A stretch of DNA of 64,000 nt from the NCBI RefSeq assembly GCF_002929535.1, contig NZ_PJJO01000054.1, positions 124,001 through 188,000 of the forward strand, in the 5' to 3' direction. A program made the position numbers and the translations under genes. Below are positions 33,583-43,361 of this stretch, in pieces; position 1 is the first letter of the stretch, and every line of letters starts with the position of its first letter. Under the pieces are notes generated by a model, which worked only from the letters and a program-made list of their open reading frames with translations, was not told where the DNA came from and ran no database searches. This stretch comes from Cryobacterium sp. Y11. Lineage in GTDB: Bacteria; Actinomycetota; Actinomycetes; Actinomycetales; Microbacteriaceae.

Positions 33583-34670
33583 GCGGGTGGCTCCCCATCG
33601 TTTCGCGCGAACTATGCGCTGAACGCCTCGAACTCATTTTCCCCAGGATGGCGTTTGATACGTCGCTCTCAAATCCGCTGGCAGCCACCGCGATTGCAGC
33701 CATGATCTACGTCGGTGCCGTTCAGAACCCCGAGTTGACGGCCGAAGATCAACGGTACATCCGACCCAGCACAGTGCTCTGGCTGCGCGATGTCGTGCTG
33801 ACCGGCCGCACCGCCGAGGCAGAGCGGCATGAATATCTGCGGGCGGCCTTGGGCCCGAAGGCGAACGCATCGGTAACCGAACTCATGGCTCGATGGAACA
33901 TTCAGGCTTCTGCGTGGTACCGCGAGAACACCCGAGAGACACTACGGGACGAGACCCTTCCCGGCTGGAGGGCGCTCGGCGCCGTTGCCGATCGCCCGGG
34001 TGTCAAGACCTCAAGCCCCCATCCGCGCTGGATACTGACCCGACCGTTTGCGACGCTTTTCAATCCCACCCTCGAAGGCGACGCGCTCTACGCCGCCATC
34101 GCCGACTGGATCGCCCAGTACACCAGCGCTTCCGGCCGACTCAAGTCTGCCGGGGTGCGAAGGATGGCTCAAGCCGAACACGCGATTGATGTTCGACTTC
34201 CAACCGGCGAGAGTCGGCGGCTGGAACCGGGCACTGCGTCACTGATATTGAAGGGCGTCGTCGAACAGTGGGCGCCCCAACGTCTTCGTTCGCCGATCGT
34301 TATTTCTATTTCAGAGCCCGGTACGAAAATGGCGATGCTCGATCGGGAGGGGATGGCTGCCGCTGGCATTCATCTCGATGTGGCCAAGCTCCTTCCCGAT
34401 GCGCTCCTGGCCGATTCTGGAACTGAGCCTCTCCAATTTTGGATCGTTGAGGCGGTCGCCACTGACGGCCCTATCGATGAGCCCCGCAAGGCTGCGCTCC
34501 TCGAATGGGCACTCTCCCAGGGAATTCCGGCGAATCACTGTCGATTCCTCACGGCGTTCGTGTCACGAAACTCAGGCCCTGCCAAACGGCGACTCAAAGA
34601 CTTGGCTTCCGGAACCCACGCCTGGTTCCTCGACGAGCCCGGTTGCGAGCTGGCATGGGGCGTGATCTAG
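33579..34670 (+). CDS. BsuBI/PstI family type II restriction endonuclease
   Basis: A 363-residue protein with an N-terminal helical domain and a C-terminal nuclease domain of the BsuBI_PstI_RE family. SEPGTKMAMLDREGMAAAGI followed by FWIVEAVATDGPIDEPRKAA is the PD-(D/E)xK-like catalytic stretch of that family. PstI and BsuBI cut CTGCAG, so the same site is expected here (inference from family). It is co-translated with the methyltransferase by a four-base overlap. The pair lies between chdC and cgoX, on the strand opposite to both. Confidence 0.87.
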   Translation: MSGWLPIVSRELCAERLELIFPRMAFDTSLSNPLAATAIAAMIYVGAVQNPELTAEDQRYIRPSTVLWLRDVVLTGRTAEAERHEYLRAALGPKANASVTELMARWNIQASAWYRENTRETLRDETLPGWRALGAVADRPGVKTSSPHPRWILTRPFATLFNPTLEGDALYAAIADWIAQYTSASGRLKSAGVRRMAQAEHAIDVRLPTGESRRLEPGTASLILKGVVEQWAPQRLRSPIVISISEPGTKMAMLDREGMAAAGIHLDVAKLLPDALLADSGTEPLQFWIVEAVATDGPIDEPRKAALLEWALSQGIPANHCRFLTAFVSRNSGPAKRRLKDLASGTHAWFLDEPGCELAWGVI

Positions 34671-34834
34671 GCCGGCCCTTCGGCGCGGGCAACACCGGGG
34701 CAGGACGCACGCTCGAGTCAATACCGAGCGTGAACGAGAGGGCCCGTGCAGAACTGCGGACACTTAGTCGAAACCGGCCCGCTTTGGGCTGATTTCGCGG
34801 TTTTGCCCACGAACTTCCGCGGTTCGGGACGCGA

Positions 34835-36457
34835 CTACGTGTCTGGTGCGGTGATGGTGAGGCCGAGGGCAGCGTGGCGGATGCGGTCGCCAGCTTCGAG
34901 CGCGTGCGGAATGACGGAGGCGAGGCCGGTTCCGGCCAGCCAGGCACCGGTGATCTCCAGCGCCGGAGCCTGGGCAACGGCCTCCCGCACCCGGTGCGTG
35001 CGCCCGGGCGCGCCGAGCGTGGCCGGCGACAGGGCGTCGCGCCACTCCGTGCGAGCGAAGGCGCGCACCGAGCTGGCGGGCAGCTGCACACCGAGCAGCG
35101 CGGACGCGTCGTGCAGCGCGAGGGCTTGCAACTCGCCGTCGCTCAGGTCGTCGGTCGGATTGGGCTGGCCAGCCCGACCGTAGGAGAGTCGCACAACGTG
35201 GCGGCCAGGGCCGGCCGCTTCGGCCACCCAGGCCCACTTGGCGGTGACGTGGGTGAGCGCCTTGGCGGTGACGTCGGGAGCATCCGCTGAGACGAGCACG
35301 CCAGTTCCGCGCGGGTGGGCGTCGAGGGCTGGCGCGTCGAGCACGAGCGTGGTGAGCGTGACGGCGGTCGGCTCTGGCCAGTCGAGTTCGGCGAGCGCGT
35401 CGAACTGGGCGCCGAGCGGGTTGACCAGCCGCAGGGCCTGCGCGCCCTGGGTGGCAATGATGACGTAGCGCGCGATGAGGGTGCTGTCGGTCGGCGCGGC
35501 GCTGTCGGTCGGCGCGGTGCTGTCGGTCGGCGCGGTGCTGTCGGTGGACACAGCGGATGCGTCGGGCGAGCCGCTGGGGGCGGCATCCGCTTGGCGGGTG
35601 GTGGTGACGGCCCAGGTCGGTGCTTCGTCGGTGCCGGAACGGGCTAGGGCTGTGGCTGTGGTTCCGGTCAGAATGGTCACGTTGTGGCGATCGAGGGAGG
35701 CCGCAATGGCGGCGGGCAGGCTGGCCATTCCGCCGAGCAGTCCGCCAACGTTGGAGCCGGCCGGGGCGCCGACGCGAAGCGCCGAGACCGCGCCGGAGAG
35801 GGAGCCGGCCGTGGTGAGGGCGCGGTTGAGCCCGGGGGCGACGACGTCGATTTCGAGGTCGACGGCGCTCGTCGTGTAGACACCGGAGGCGACGGGCTCG
35901 ACCAGACGGTCGAGCACGCGCTGACCCATGCGCTTCTTCACGAGGTCGCCGAGACTGTGCTCGCGACCGATTGTGAGCACGGGCATGAGCCGGTCGCCGT
36001 AGGCGCGGAGCGCCCCCTTCCAGCCGATGACGCGGCGCACGTCGTCGGCGAGCGGCGATCCGGGAATGCCGAGCACGCCGGCCTTGGGCAGCGGGACGCT
36101 GACCGCGGCATGTGTTGTGGAGCGGGCGAGAGCTTGCCCCGTGGCGATCTTTCTCGCGCTGGCACGTGACGTTGCGGCAGCCAGAGCTGGCAGGTGCAGC
36201 CAGGCTCCGGCGACGTTGGGGGCGACGACCTGGTTGGTCAGCCCGAGATCATCGATAAATGCCGCGACCGTGCCTCCGCGCACGGCGAAGCTCTCGGCGC
36301 CGCTGTCGAGGGTGAGTCCGTCGAGAACGTGGCCGGCGACCGGGCCGCCGAGCGCATCCGTTGTTTCAATAATCGTGACACTCAGGCCGACCTGAGCGCA
36401 TTCGCGGGCGGCGACCAGGCCGGCCACTCCCCCGCCGATGACGAGAACATCGATCAT
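34835..36457 (-). CDS. hemG: Coproporphyrinogen III oxidase, FAD-dependent (CgoX/HemG-HemY)
   Basis: A 540-residue flavoprotein that oxidises coproporphyrinogen III to coproporphyrin III. VLVIGGGVAGLVAARECAQ is the FAD-binding dinucleotide fold, and GAESFAVRGGTV and HVVRLSYGRAGQPNPTDDLS fit the family. About residues 300-330 form a low-complexity Ser/Thr/Pro/Asp insert encoded by an 18-bp tandem repeat, absent from typical members and probably a surface loop. It begins 10 bp after the hemE stop codon. Confidence 0.92.
   Translation of the reverse strand: MIDVLVIGGGVAGLVAARECAQVGLSVTIIETTDALGGPVAGHVLDGLTLDSGAESFAVRGGTVAAFIDDLGLTNQVVAPNVAGAWLHLPALAAATSRASARKIATGQALARSTTHAAVSVPLPKAGVLGIPGSPLADDVRRVIGWKGALRAYGDRLMPVLTIGREHSLGDLVKKRMGQRVLDRLVEPVASGVYTTSAVDLEIDVVAPGLNRALTTAGSLSGAVSALRVGAPAGSNVGGLLGGMASLPAAIAASLDRHNVTILTGTTATALARSGTDEAPTWAVTTTRQADAAPSGSPDASAVSTDSTAPTDSTAPTDSAAPTDSTLIARYVIIATQGAQALRLVNPLGAQFDALAELDWPEPTAVTLTTLVLDAPALDAHPRGTGVLVSADAPDVTAKALTHVTAKWAWVAEAAGPGRHVVRLSYGRAGQPNPTDDLSDGELQALALHDASALLGVQLPASSVRAFARTEWRDALSPATLGAPGRTHRVREAVAQAPALEITGAWLAGTGLASVIPHALEAGDRIRHAALGLTITAPDT
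35481..35546. repeat. 18-bp tandem repeat inside cgoX
   Basis: About 3.6 copies of the unit gtgctgtcggtcggcgcg. In the coding strand each unit gives the hexapeptide TAPTDS with one substitution. Because the unit is a multiple of three, gain or loss of copies keeps the frame, so length could vary between strains. Confidence 0.85.
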
Positions 36458-36467
36458 GACACTGCTC

Positions 36468-37589
36468 CTACTCGGCCGCGCTCACGTCGTGCACGAGGCT
36501 GACCAGTCGGGTGAGCACGTCGGGGTCGGTGTCGGGCGGAACGCCGTGGCCGAGGTTGAGCACGTGCGAGGGCGCGCTGCGGCCGCGTTCGAGCACGTCG
36601 CGCACGTGCGCTTCGAGCACGGGCCACGGCGCGGCCAGTAGGGCCGGATCGACGTTGCCCTGCACCGGAACGGCGCCGCCGAGCCGGCGATTTGCCTCGT
36701 CGAGCGGCACCCGGTAATCCACGCCCACGACGTCGGCGCCGATGTTGTGCATTTCTTTGAGCAGTTCGCCGGTTCCCACGCCGAAGTGCACGATCGGCAC
36801 GTTGCGGTCGACGTCACTGGTGCCGTCGGTTCTGGCGTTATAAGTGAGGTCGCGCACGTGCGCGATCGCCGCCGCGGACGCTGGTGCAACGGATGTCGCA
36901 TAGTCGGCCAAAGAGAGGGCTCCGGCCCACGAGTCAAACAGTTGGGCAGCGCTCGCGCCGGCGAGCACCTGGGCGCGCAGGAACCGGCCGGTGACATCGG
37001 CGGTCCAGGCCATGAGCCGGGCCCAGGCCTCGGGCTCGGCATGCATGAGCGTGCGGGCGTGGATGTGATCCTTGGACGGACCGCCCTCGACCAGGTACGC
37101 GGCGAGGGTGAATGGCGCGCCGGCGAATCCGATCAGCGGGGTCGATCCAAGCTGGGATACCGCGCGAGAGACGGCGTCCCTGATTGGAGCGAGCGCGTCG
37201 TCGAGGCTGGCCGGGTCGAGGGCGGTGAGCTCGTCGACATCCGCTGACGTGCGTACAGCTTTGCCGAGAACCGGACCCTTGCCGGCCACGATCGTCACGT
37301 CAACACCGACGAGCTTGAGCGGTACGACGATGTCGCTGAAGAAAATTCCGGCGTCGACGCTGTGTCGACGCACCGGCTGCAGCGAGATTTCGCTGGCCAA
37401 CTCGGGGTCGAGGCAGACGTCGAGCATGCGTGTGCCGACGCGCAGTTCGCGATATTCGGGCAGTGATCGCCCGGCCTGGCGCATGAACCACACCGGGGTC
37501 GTCGCGGGCCGAACGCCCTGATAGGCCTGAATCAGGCTGGAATCGGCGGTGAGGCCGGAGGAGAGTGGATGCTGCGCGTCGAGGATCAT
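36468..37589 (-). CDS. hemE: Uroporphyrinogen decarboxylase
   Basis: A 373-residue enzyme decarboxylating the four acetate arms of uroporphyrinogen III. PVWFMRQAGRSLPEYRELR and FFSDIVVPLKLVGVDV are the conserved substrate-binding segments, GFAGAPFTLAAYLVEGGPSK is central, and GNVDPALL with LNLGHGVPPDTDP ends the protein. The start could be 37589 or 37598, three codons apart; a longer in-frame extension would cross the hemA promoter and start. Divergent from hemA. Confidence 0.94.
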   Translation of the reverse strand: MILDAQHPLSSGLTADSSLIQAYQGVRPATTPVWFMRQAGRSLPEYRELRVGTRMLDVCLDPELASEISLQPVRRHSVDAGIFFSDIVVPLKLVGVDVTIVAGKGPVLGKAVRTSADVDELTALDPASLDDALAPIRDAVSRAVSQLGSTPLIGFAGAPFTLAAYLVEGGPSKDHIHARTLMHAEPEAWARLMAWTADVTGRFLRAQVLAGASAAQLFDSWAGALSLADYATSVAPASAAAIAHVRDLTYNARTDGTSDVDRNVPIVHFGVGTGELLKEMHNIGADVVGVDYRVPLDEANRRLGGAVPVQGNVDPALLAAPWPVLEAHVRDVLERGRSAPSHVLNLGHGVPPDTDPDVLTRLVSLVHDVSAAE

Positions 37590-37661
37590 CCCGCCCATTC
37601 TCTCAAATATCCCTGACGGTGTGCGCCGAGAGCGTACAGCATTGAGTCGTAGAATTGCGGA

Positions 37662-39035
37662 GTGCTTATTCTTTTGTCCGCCAGTCATAAAAACTCCACC
37701 TTCGATGTGCTGGAGAAATTGTCTGTGGGCGGGGGCTCGTCGGCCAGTCGCATGGTACAGCAACACGAGCCGCTCAGCGGTGCCGTCGTTGTCGCGACCT
37801 GCAACCGCTTCGAGGCTTACCTCGACCTCGATCAGCCATACGGCGTCTCGCCGCTGCCCGCGGTCTACGCGGCGATCGAAGCCGTGAGCGTGAGTACCGG
37901 CCTTGACGAAGACACTCTGCGCGACAATCTCACCCTCGTGCACGGTAATGGAGTCGCCGAGCACCTGTTCGCCGTGACCAGCGGCCTCGAATCCGTCGTC
38001 GTCGGCGAGGTTGAAATTGCCGGCCAGGTGCGCCGCGCACTCGAACAGGCTCGGGCCGACGGTACAACGAGCCCCGAACTTGAGCGCCTGTTTCAGCGCG
38101 CCTCTCAAACCTCTCGCGGCGTCAAGAACCGCACGGGCATTGGCTCGGCCGGACGCTCCATCGTGCGCCTTGCCCTCGAACTGGCCGAGAGCCGGGTCAG
38201 TGATTGGTCAAAAGCTCGCGTGCTCCTGGTCGGAACCGGCCGCTATGCTGGGGCCTCCCTCGCAGCCCTGCGCGACCGCGGAGCCGAGAACGTGCGCGTT
38301 TATTCGCCGTCCGGACGCGCCGTCGGTTTCGCTAACTCGCACGACATCGAAGCCGTTTCTTTAGACGATTTTGCCGCCGAGGTGGCCCGCGCCGACGTCG
38401 TCGTCACCTGCACCCTGCGCGATGACCACGTCATCGACGCTGCACTGATCACCCGCGGCCGCGCCGAAATTGGCGAGGACCCGTTTGCCCTTTCGGGTGC
38501 CACCGCCGACGCTCCGGCCCGGAGCTGCCCGGCTGACGTCGGCCCCGAGGCGCCGCCCCAGCTCATCATCGACCTCGGCCTGCCCCGCAACGTCGCGCCC
38601 GATGTGACCCAGGTGCCCGGTGTTGAGCTGCTTGATCTCGAAACCATCAGCATCCACGCGCCGCTCGAAGAGCTCAACGCGACGACCGAGGCGCGCGAAA
38701 TCGTCGGCAAGGCCGCGCGTAAATTCTCCGACGTGGCCGAGGAACAAAGCCTCACCCCGGCCGTCGTCGCCCTGCGCAACTACGTATTCGAGCTGCGCGA
38801 CGCCGAAATTGCCCGGGCCCGCCGCCGCGGCGACTCCAGTGAGGCGACCGAGTCGGCACTGCGCCACCTGGCCGGCGTGCTGCTGCACACCCCCATGGTG
38901 CGCGCCCGCGAACTCGCTCGCGCCGGCGAGCAGGACTCGTATCTCACCGGCCTCGACGCCCTGTTCGGCATCGACGTGACGCTGCCCGACGCCAGTGCAG
39001 CGAATGCCGGCGGCGTCGAGGCGCTCGCCTCCTAG
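37662..39035 (+). CDS. hemA: Glutamyl-tRNA reductase
   Basis: A 457-residue enzyme making glutamate-1-semialdehyde from glutamyl-tRNA, the committed step of the C5 route. The catalytic cysteine is in VVATCNRFEAYLD, SGLESVVVGEVEIAGQVR follows, and the NADPH-binding domain has VLLVGTGRYAGASLAALRD. LIIDLGLPRNVAPDV is also conserved. The start is a GTG; no strong ribosome binding site is evident. It is transcribed divergently from hemE across 72 bp, which therefore holds the promoters for both arms of the heme cluster. Confidence 0.94.
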   Translation: MLILLSASHKNSTFDVLEKLSVGGGSSASRMVQQHEPLSGAVVVATCNRFEAYLDLDQPYGVSPLPAVYAAIEAVSVSTGLDEDTLRDNLTLVHGNGVAEHLFAVTSGLESVVVGEVEIAGQVRRALEQARADGTTSPELERLFQRASQTSRGVKNRTGIGSAGRSIVRLALELAESRVSDWSKARVLLVGTGRYAGASLAALRDRGAENVRVYSPSGRAVGFANSHDIEAVSLDDFAAEVARADVVVTCTLRDDHVIDAALITRGRAEIGEDPFALSGATADAPARSCPADVGPEAPPQLIIDLGLPRNVAPDVTQVPGVELLDLETISIHAPLEELNATTEAREIVGKAARKFSDVAEEQSLTPAVVALRNYVFELRDAEIARARRRGDSSEATESALRHLAGVLLHTPMVRARELARAGEQDSYLTGLDALFGIDVTLPDASAANAGGVEALAS

Positions 39036-39135
39036 GTCGCTCGGCCAACTCGCTCCCGGTCAGCCGCTTCGGCGGCGGCCTCAATGCCGTTAGGGCGATC
39101 AGCGCCCATCCGTTCGATCCGGGCCATCAGAGCGC

Positions 39136-39215
39136 GATGCCACCTTTGGCCCCTTGGTTTTCGCGAGATGCCACCTTTGGCCCCTCGGGGGAGCTCTCAA
39201 GGGGCCAAAGATGGC
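39136..39215. repeat. Arm-arm-inverted-arm element after hemA
   Basis: GATGCCACCTTTGGCCCCT occurs twice as a direct repeat (39136-39154 and 39167-39185) and is followed by the inverted arm AGGGGCCAAAGATGGC (39200-39215), which pairs with either copy with one mismatch. It lies between convergent genes, so it can act as a two-way terminator with a choice of stems. Confidence 0.7.
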
Positions 39216-39266
39216 GACTCGCGCGCCGAGACTGGTCGTGCGGCGACAGGCCGCCACTCGCGGGCG

Positions 39267-40316
39267 TCACATCGGGCTGTCGACCTCAATCAAGGTGACT
39301 CCGGCGGGCGCCCCAGGCGATGACATTGCAGCGAGGGCCTCCGGCGCTTCAGCGAGGCTGATTCGCCGACTGATCAGGTCCCCCGGGCGCAGCCGGCCGC
39401 TCAATACCAGCTCCAGCAGCGCCGGATAGTCGTGGGCGGGCATGCCATGGCTACCGAGCACGGTCAGTTCCCTCGCGATCACCGTGCCCAGCGGCATCCG
39501 TGGGTCGTCGGCCAGCAGGCCGATCTGCACGTGCCGCCCGCGAATCGCCAGGGAACGGATGCCGATGGCCACCGTATTCTCCCGGCCAAGCGCCTCGAGA
39601 CTCACCTGCGCGCCTTCTGGGGTAAGCGCCCGAATGCGCCTGACAACCTCCGCGTCGTCCAGCCCGAATGAGTTGACCACGTGCGCGGCGCCCACCCGAG
39701 TGGCCGCGTCGAGCGCGGCGGAACTGATGTCGACGGCGATGACCGTGGCGCCGAGAGCCTGCCCGATCATGACCGCGCTCAGGCCGACCCCGCCGCAGCC
39801 AACAACCACGAGGATTTCGCCAGCTTGCAAAGAGGCCTGGTGCACGAGGCCGCGGTACGACGTGGCGAATCGGCATCCGAGCAGCGCGGCAGCACCGGCG
39901 TCAAGGTCGTCGGGGATGGCGATCAGGTTCACGTCGGCGTTGTGCAGCGCGACGCGCTCGGCGTAGGAGCCCCAGTGGGTGGATCCGGGCTGGGTCTGGT
40001 TGCGGCAGACTTGGCCATTGCCAGCGTCGCACTCCGGGCACTCACCGCAGGCGCAGACGAACGGCACGGTCACCCGCTGCCCGACGCGGAACCGGCGCAC
40101 CAGCGGCCCGACCTCATCGATGACACCGACCAGTTCATGGCCGGGAACGTGCGGCAACGCGATGTCGGAGTCATGGCCCAGCCAGCCGTGCCAGTCGCTG
40201 CGGCAGAGTCCGGTCGCCTCCACCCGCACGATCACGCCCGCCGCACTCAACTGCGGCTCTGGCACCTCGCGCAGCACCGGAAGAACGCCGAACTCTTCAA
40301 AATAGACAGCTTTCAT
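39267..40316 (-). CDS. Zinc-dependent alcohol dehydrogenase family protein
   Basis: A 349-residue medium-chain dehydrogenase. Catalytic zinc ligands are in TGLCRSDWHGW and PHVPGHELVG, the structural zinc cysteines in CACGECPECDAGNGQVC, and the NAD(P)-binding fold in VVVGCGGVGLSAVM. The acidic VDISSAALD region favours NAD. The substrate is unknown; related actinobacterial enzymes act on aliphatic or aromatic alcohols. The gene begins inside the 3' end of a broken gene and stands alone. Confidence 0.9.
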   Translation of the reverse strand: MKAVYFEEFGVLPVLREVPEPQLSAAGVIVRVEATGLCRSDWHGWLGHDSDIALPHVPGHELVGVIDEVGPLVRRFRVGQRVTVPFVCACGECPECDAGNGQVCRNQTQPGSTHWGSYAERVALHNADVNLIAIPDDLDAGAAALLGCRFATSYRGLVHQASLQAGEILVVVGCGGVGLSAVMIGQALGATVIAVDISSAALDAATRVGAAHVVNSFGLDDAEVVRRIRALTPEGAQVSLEALGRENTVAIGIRSLAIRGRHVQIGLLADDPRMPLGTVIARELTVLGSHGMPAHDYPALLELVLSGRLRPGDLISRRISLAEAPEALAAMSSPGAPAGVTLIEVDSPM

Positions 40317-41692
40317 GCTCTACAGTCTGCCCGACGGATGCCCGCGCCGCGGTTTTCGAGACTGTCTCGCGCAGTCCGATGGCGACCGGCATGCTCGACC
40401 AGCGGGGCTCCTTGATCGAGGCGCGAGCTTGCGAGCGATCGAGCTCCTTCGCGAGTCTCGATCGCTCGTGCCTCGCGCCTCGCGCATCGCGCATCGACCA
40501 GCGGGTTCCGCGCCTCGACTGGCGGGTGCCGCGCTCGGCATGCGCAGACCGCACGACGGCGCGCCCCAGCTCCGGCGCCTTGACCAGATAATCAGCCGAC
40601 TCCGTCAGGGTCGACGGGAGCCAGTCGATCAGCAGCACCTCGACCACAACCGCGCTCCAACGCACCGGGTCATCGAGTCCTTGCTGAGTGCCGAACGCGA
40701 GAATCGACTCGAACAGCAGTCGATGGGCGTCGTCGTCGCGCGGCGACGCAAAGAAGTCCGCGCGCAGTTGCTCGAGTTGCTCGTCTGACCATTCCGCTGG
40801 CCGGTCATCGGCGCCCCCCTCCGGCAGCACTGAAACGATCCACTCCACGAGCGGCAGGCACTTCGACAACAGCTCGAAATCGATCGACGCCTCGAGCCCG
40901 GCGGTGCGGGCCAGCACGGGGTTCACGCGTGCCCGAGCATCAGCGAGTGAAAGATCGTGAGTCTCGGAGTCACCGTGCACCAGTCCCTGAGCGGCCCTCG
41001 CCCCAGCTCACAAGACCTCACGCAACGGCACACCGAAGACACAGGTGTCCTTCACGATCGTGCCCATGTTGTGGTTGATGTCCACGACGATGTCGAGGTC
41101 GCGGTTGCCCGGCAGGAGCACCCCGATGACAACCTTGTATCCGTCACGCAACACGTGGTGCAGCTCGGTGGAGCGGTCGGGCCGCACCTGATCGAAACGC
41201 AGCACCCAGCCGGGCGCGGCGTGGCTGCGGTGCGCGACCGAGGCGCGGATTCGCTCTTGCAGCGCGGTATCGCCCGCCAACTGCACGATGACCAGACGCC
41301 AGGCATCCGTCGGGCGCAGACCCGCCCGATCGAGCGCATTACACAGTTCTGGCACGGTCAGCGCTGAGACGGGCGAGCTGGTGGCGGCGGCAATGAGGCT
41401 GCTGGCCAGGGTCAGCTCCGTGGTAGGCGAGCCGGCACCGGCACTGTTTTACAGTGGCAATGAGACCGTTCGCCAGGAGCAAGAGAGCAGGCGGATGCGG
41501 GTCCCGCAGCTCCACATCAAGGCCCGCCAACAGGTCGGCGTGCGGTGCGTACGCAACACCGGTAAAATCCCGACACGCCGTGCCGGTGTCGCCCAAATTA
41601 CGGCGCGTCGTGAAATTTACCGGTTCGACGTACCCAACCCGCTGATCGAGGCCGCCGAGATCGCCACGGACCAACGTGATCGATCTCGGCAT
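40297..41692 (-). pseudogene. Broken gene of unknown family (frameshift plus in-frame stop)
   Basis: Three consecutive coding segments look like one gene starting 11 bp after the glyS stop. Segment 1 (from MPRSITLVRGDLGGLDQ at 41692) stays coding-like to about 41450 (LLLLANGLIATV). The sense then continues in another frame (GAGSPTTELTLASSLIAAA) to a TGA at 41008-41010 (FGVPLREVL). Beyond that stop, in the same frame, AGARAAQGLVHGDSETHDLS leads into LADARARVNPVLARTAGLEA and a helical domain. The last ~80 residues run through a repeat and into the alcohol dehydrogenase start, so the true end is unclear. I do not recognise the family. Two or three separate small genes are the alternative. Confidence 0.5.
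40432..40468. repeat. 12-bp inverted repeat in a repetitive tract
   Basis: CGAGCGATCGAG (40432-40443) and CTCGATCGCTCG (40457-40468) are perfectly complementary around a 13-base loop. The flanks contain related tcgaccagcgg / tcgactggcgg words. It resembles intergenic dispersed repeats of Microbacteriaceae and lies in the dubious 3' part of the broken gene. Confidence 0.6.
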
Positions 41693-41703
41693 CCACTTAA
41701 AGG

Positions 41704-43089
41704 CTAGGCACCGCGCAGACGCACAGCCAGATAGGCCTCGAGCTCGGCGAGCGGCACGCGCTCCTGCGCCATGGTGTCGCGGTCGCGCACGGTGACGGCC
41801 TGGTCGTCGAGGGAGTCGAAGTCGACCGTGATGCAGAACGGGGTGCCGATCTCGTCTTGACGGCGGTAGCGTCGGCCGATCGCGCCGGCGTCATCAAAGT
41901 CGACGTTCCAGAGCTGGCGCAGGCTCGCGGCGAGCTCGCGTGCCATCGGCGACAGTCGCTCATTGCGTGACAGTGGCAGAATCGCGGCCTTGACCGGCGA
42001 CAGGCGCGGGTCGAGCTTGAGTACGGTGCGCTTGTCGACGCCGCCCTTGGCGTTTGGAACTTCTTCTTCGACGTACGCGTCGACCAAAAACGCCATCAGC
42101 GAGCGGGTCAGACCAGCGGCGGGCTCGATCACCCAGGGAACCCAGCGCTCGTTCTTAGTCTGGTCGAAGTAGGACAGATCTTTACCGGATGCCTTGGCGT
42201 GCGTTGACAGGTCAAAGTCGCCACGGTTTGCCACGCCTTCGAGCTCACCGAACTCGGTTCCGGTGAAGCCGAAGCGGTATTCGATGTCGACGGTGCGCTT
42301 GGAGTAGTGCGAGAGCTTTTCGGCCGGGTGTTCGAACAGGCGCAGGTTCTCGGGATTGATGCCGAGGTCGGTATACCACTTCATGCGGGTGTCGATCCAG
42401 TACTGGTGCCAGGTCTCGTCGGTTCCGGGTTCGACGAAGAATTCCATCTCCATCTGCTCGAACTCGCGGGTGCGGAAGATGAAGTTTCCGGGGGTGATCT
42501 CGTTGCGAAAGCTCTTGCCGATCTGGCCGATTCCGAACGGAGGCTTGGAGCGCGACGCCTGCAGCACGTTGGCGAAGTTCACGAAGATGCCCTGCGCGGT
42601 TTCGGGGCGCAGATAGTGCATGCCGGCCTCGTCATCTACCGGCCCGAGGTAGGTCTTGAGCAGTCCGGAGAAGGCGCGCGGCTCGGTCCAGATGTGACGG
42701 TTGCCGCAGTTCGGGCACGCGATGTCATCGAGCCCGTTCTCGGGCGGGCGGCCCTTCTTCTCCTCATACTGCTCTTCGAGGTGGTCGGCGCGAAAACGCT
42801 TGTGGCAGCTGGTGCACTCGATCAACGGGTCACTGAAAACCTCGACGTGACCGGACGCCTCCCAGACCTGACGAGGCAAAATCACGGACGAGTCAAGGCC
42901 AACGACGTCATCGCGGCTGGTGACCATCGAGCGCCACCACTGCTTCTTGATGTTCTCTTTGAGCTCCACGCCGAGGGGCCCGTAGTCCCAGGCGGAGCGG
43001 GAACCGCCGTAGATCTCACCGGCCTGAAAGACGAAGCCGCGGTGGCGGGCGAGGGCGATAACGGAATCAAGATGGGTGGGCGTCGCCAC
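41704..43089 (-). CDS. glyS: Glycyl-tRNA synthetase (alpha2 type)
   Basis: A 461-residue class II synthetase charging tRNA-Gly. [22 protein letters not shown] (motif 1 region), [25 protein letters not shown] (motif 2) and [17 protein letters not shown] (motif 3) are seen in order, with the anticodon-binding domain at the end. CTSCHKRF and [10 protein letters not shown] form a zinc-binding insertion. The upstream 195 bp carry the promoter; no T-box leader was recognised. Confidence 0.95.
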   Translation of the reverse strand: MATPTHLDSVIALARHRGFVFQAGEIYGGSRSAWDYGPLGVELKENIKKQWWRSMVTSRDDVVGLDSSVILPRQVWEASGHVEVFSDPLIECTSCHKRFRADHLEEQYEEKKGRPPENGLDDIACPNCGNRHIWTEPRAFSGLLKTYLGPVDDEAGMHYLRPETAQGIFVNFANVLQASRSKPPFGIGQIGKSFRNEITPGNFIFRTREFEQMEMEFFVEPGTDETWHQYWIDTRMKWYTDLGINPENLRLFEHPAEKLSHYSKRTVDIEYRFGFTGTEFGELEGVANRGDFDLSTHAKASGKDLSYFDQTKNERWVPWVIEPAAGLTRSLMAFLVDAYVEEEVPNAKGGVDKRTVLKLDPRLSPVKAAILPLSRNERLSPMARELAASLRQLWNVDFDDAGAIGRRYRRQDEIGTPFCITVDFDSLDDQAVTVRDRDTMAQERVPLAELEAYLAVRLRGA

Positions 43090-43361
43090 GGTGGCTCCAA
43101 TGGTCGAGGGCGCAGATTGCGGGCGAGTGCCCGATTATCTATTTTACGCGCTCGATCCGGGGCAGTTTCCCGCCCGGGGGCTGCGGCACGTTCGGAACCG
43201 TGCGGAATCTCATGTCGAAGGGATGCTAGACCTGTGTCATAGGCCATGGTGGCTCTCTCAGCGCGTCGTCAGCGCGCTGTCAAATGACAGCGGCAGCTAT
43301 TATTCCGCCACTGCGAACTACGCCGCCACCAGCACGGCCGCCGCGCCGACAGTCTGGGACG

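Noticed and set aside
40432..40468. Operator for the alcohol dehydrogenase gene
   Set aside because: The 12-bp dyad is over 110 bp upstream of the start, inside a longer repetitive tract typical of dispersed repeats; no promoter elements are placed around it.
41008..41010. Possible selenocysteine or recoded TGA in the broken gene
   Set aside because: A second lesion (frameshift near 41450) is present in the same gene and no SECIS-like hairpin follows, so decay is simpler.
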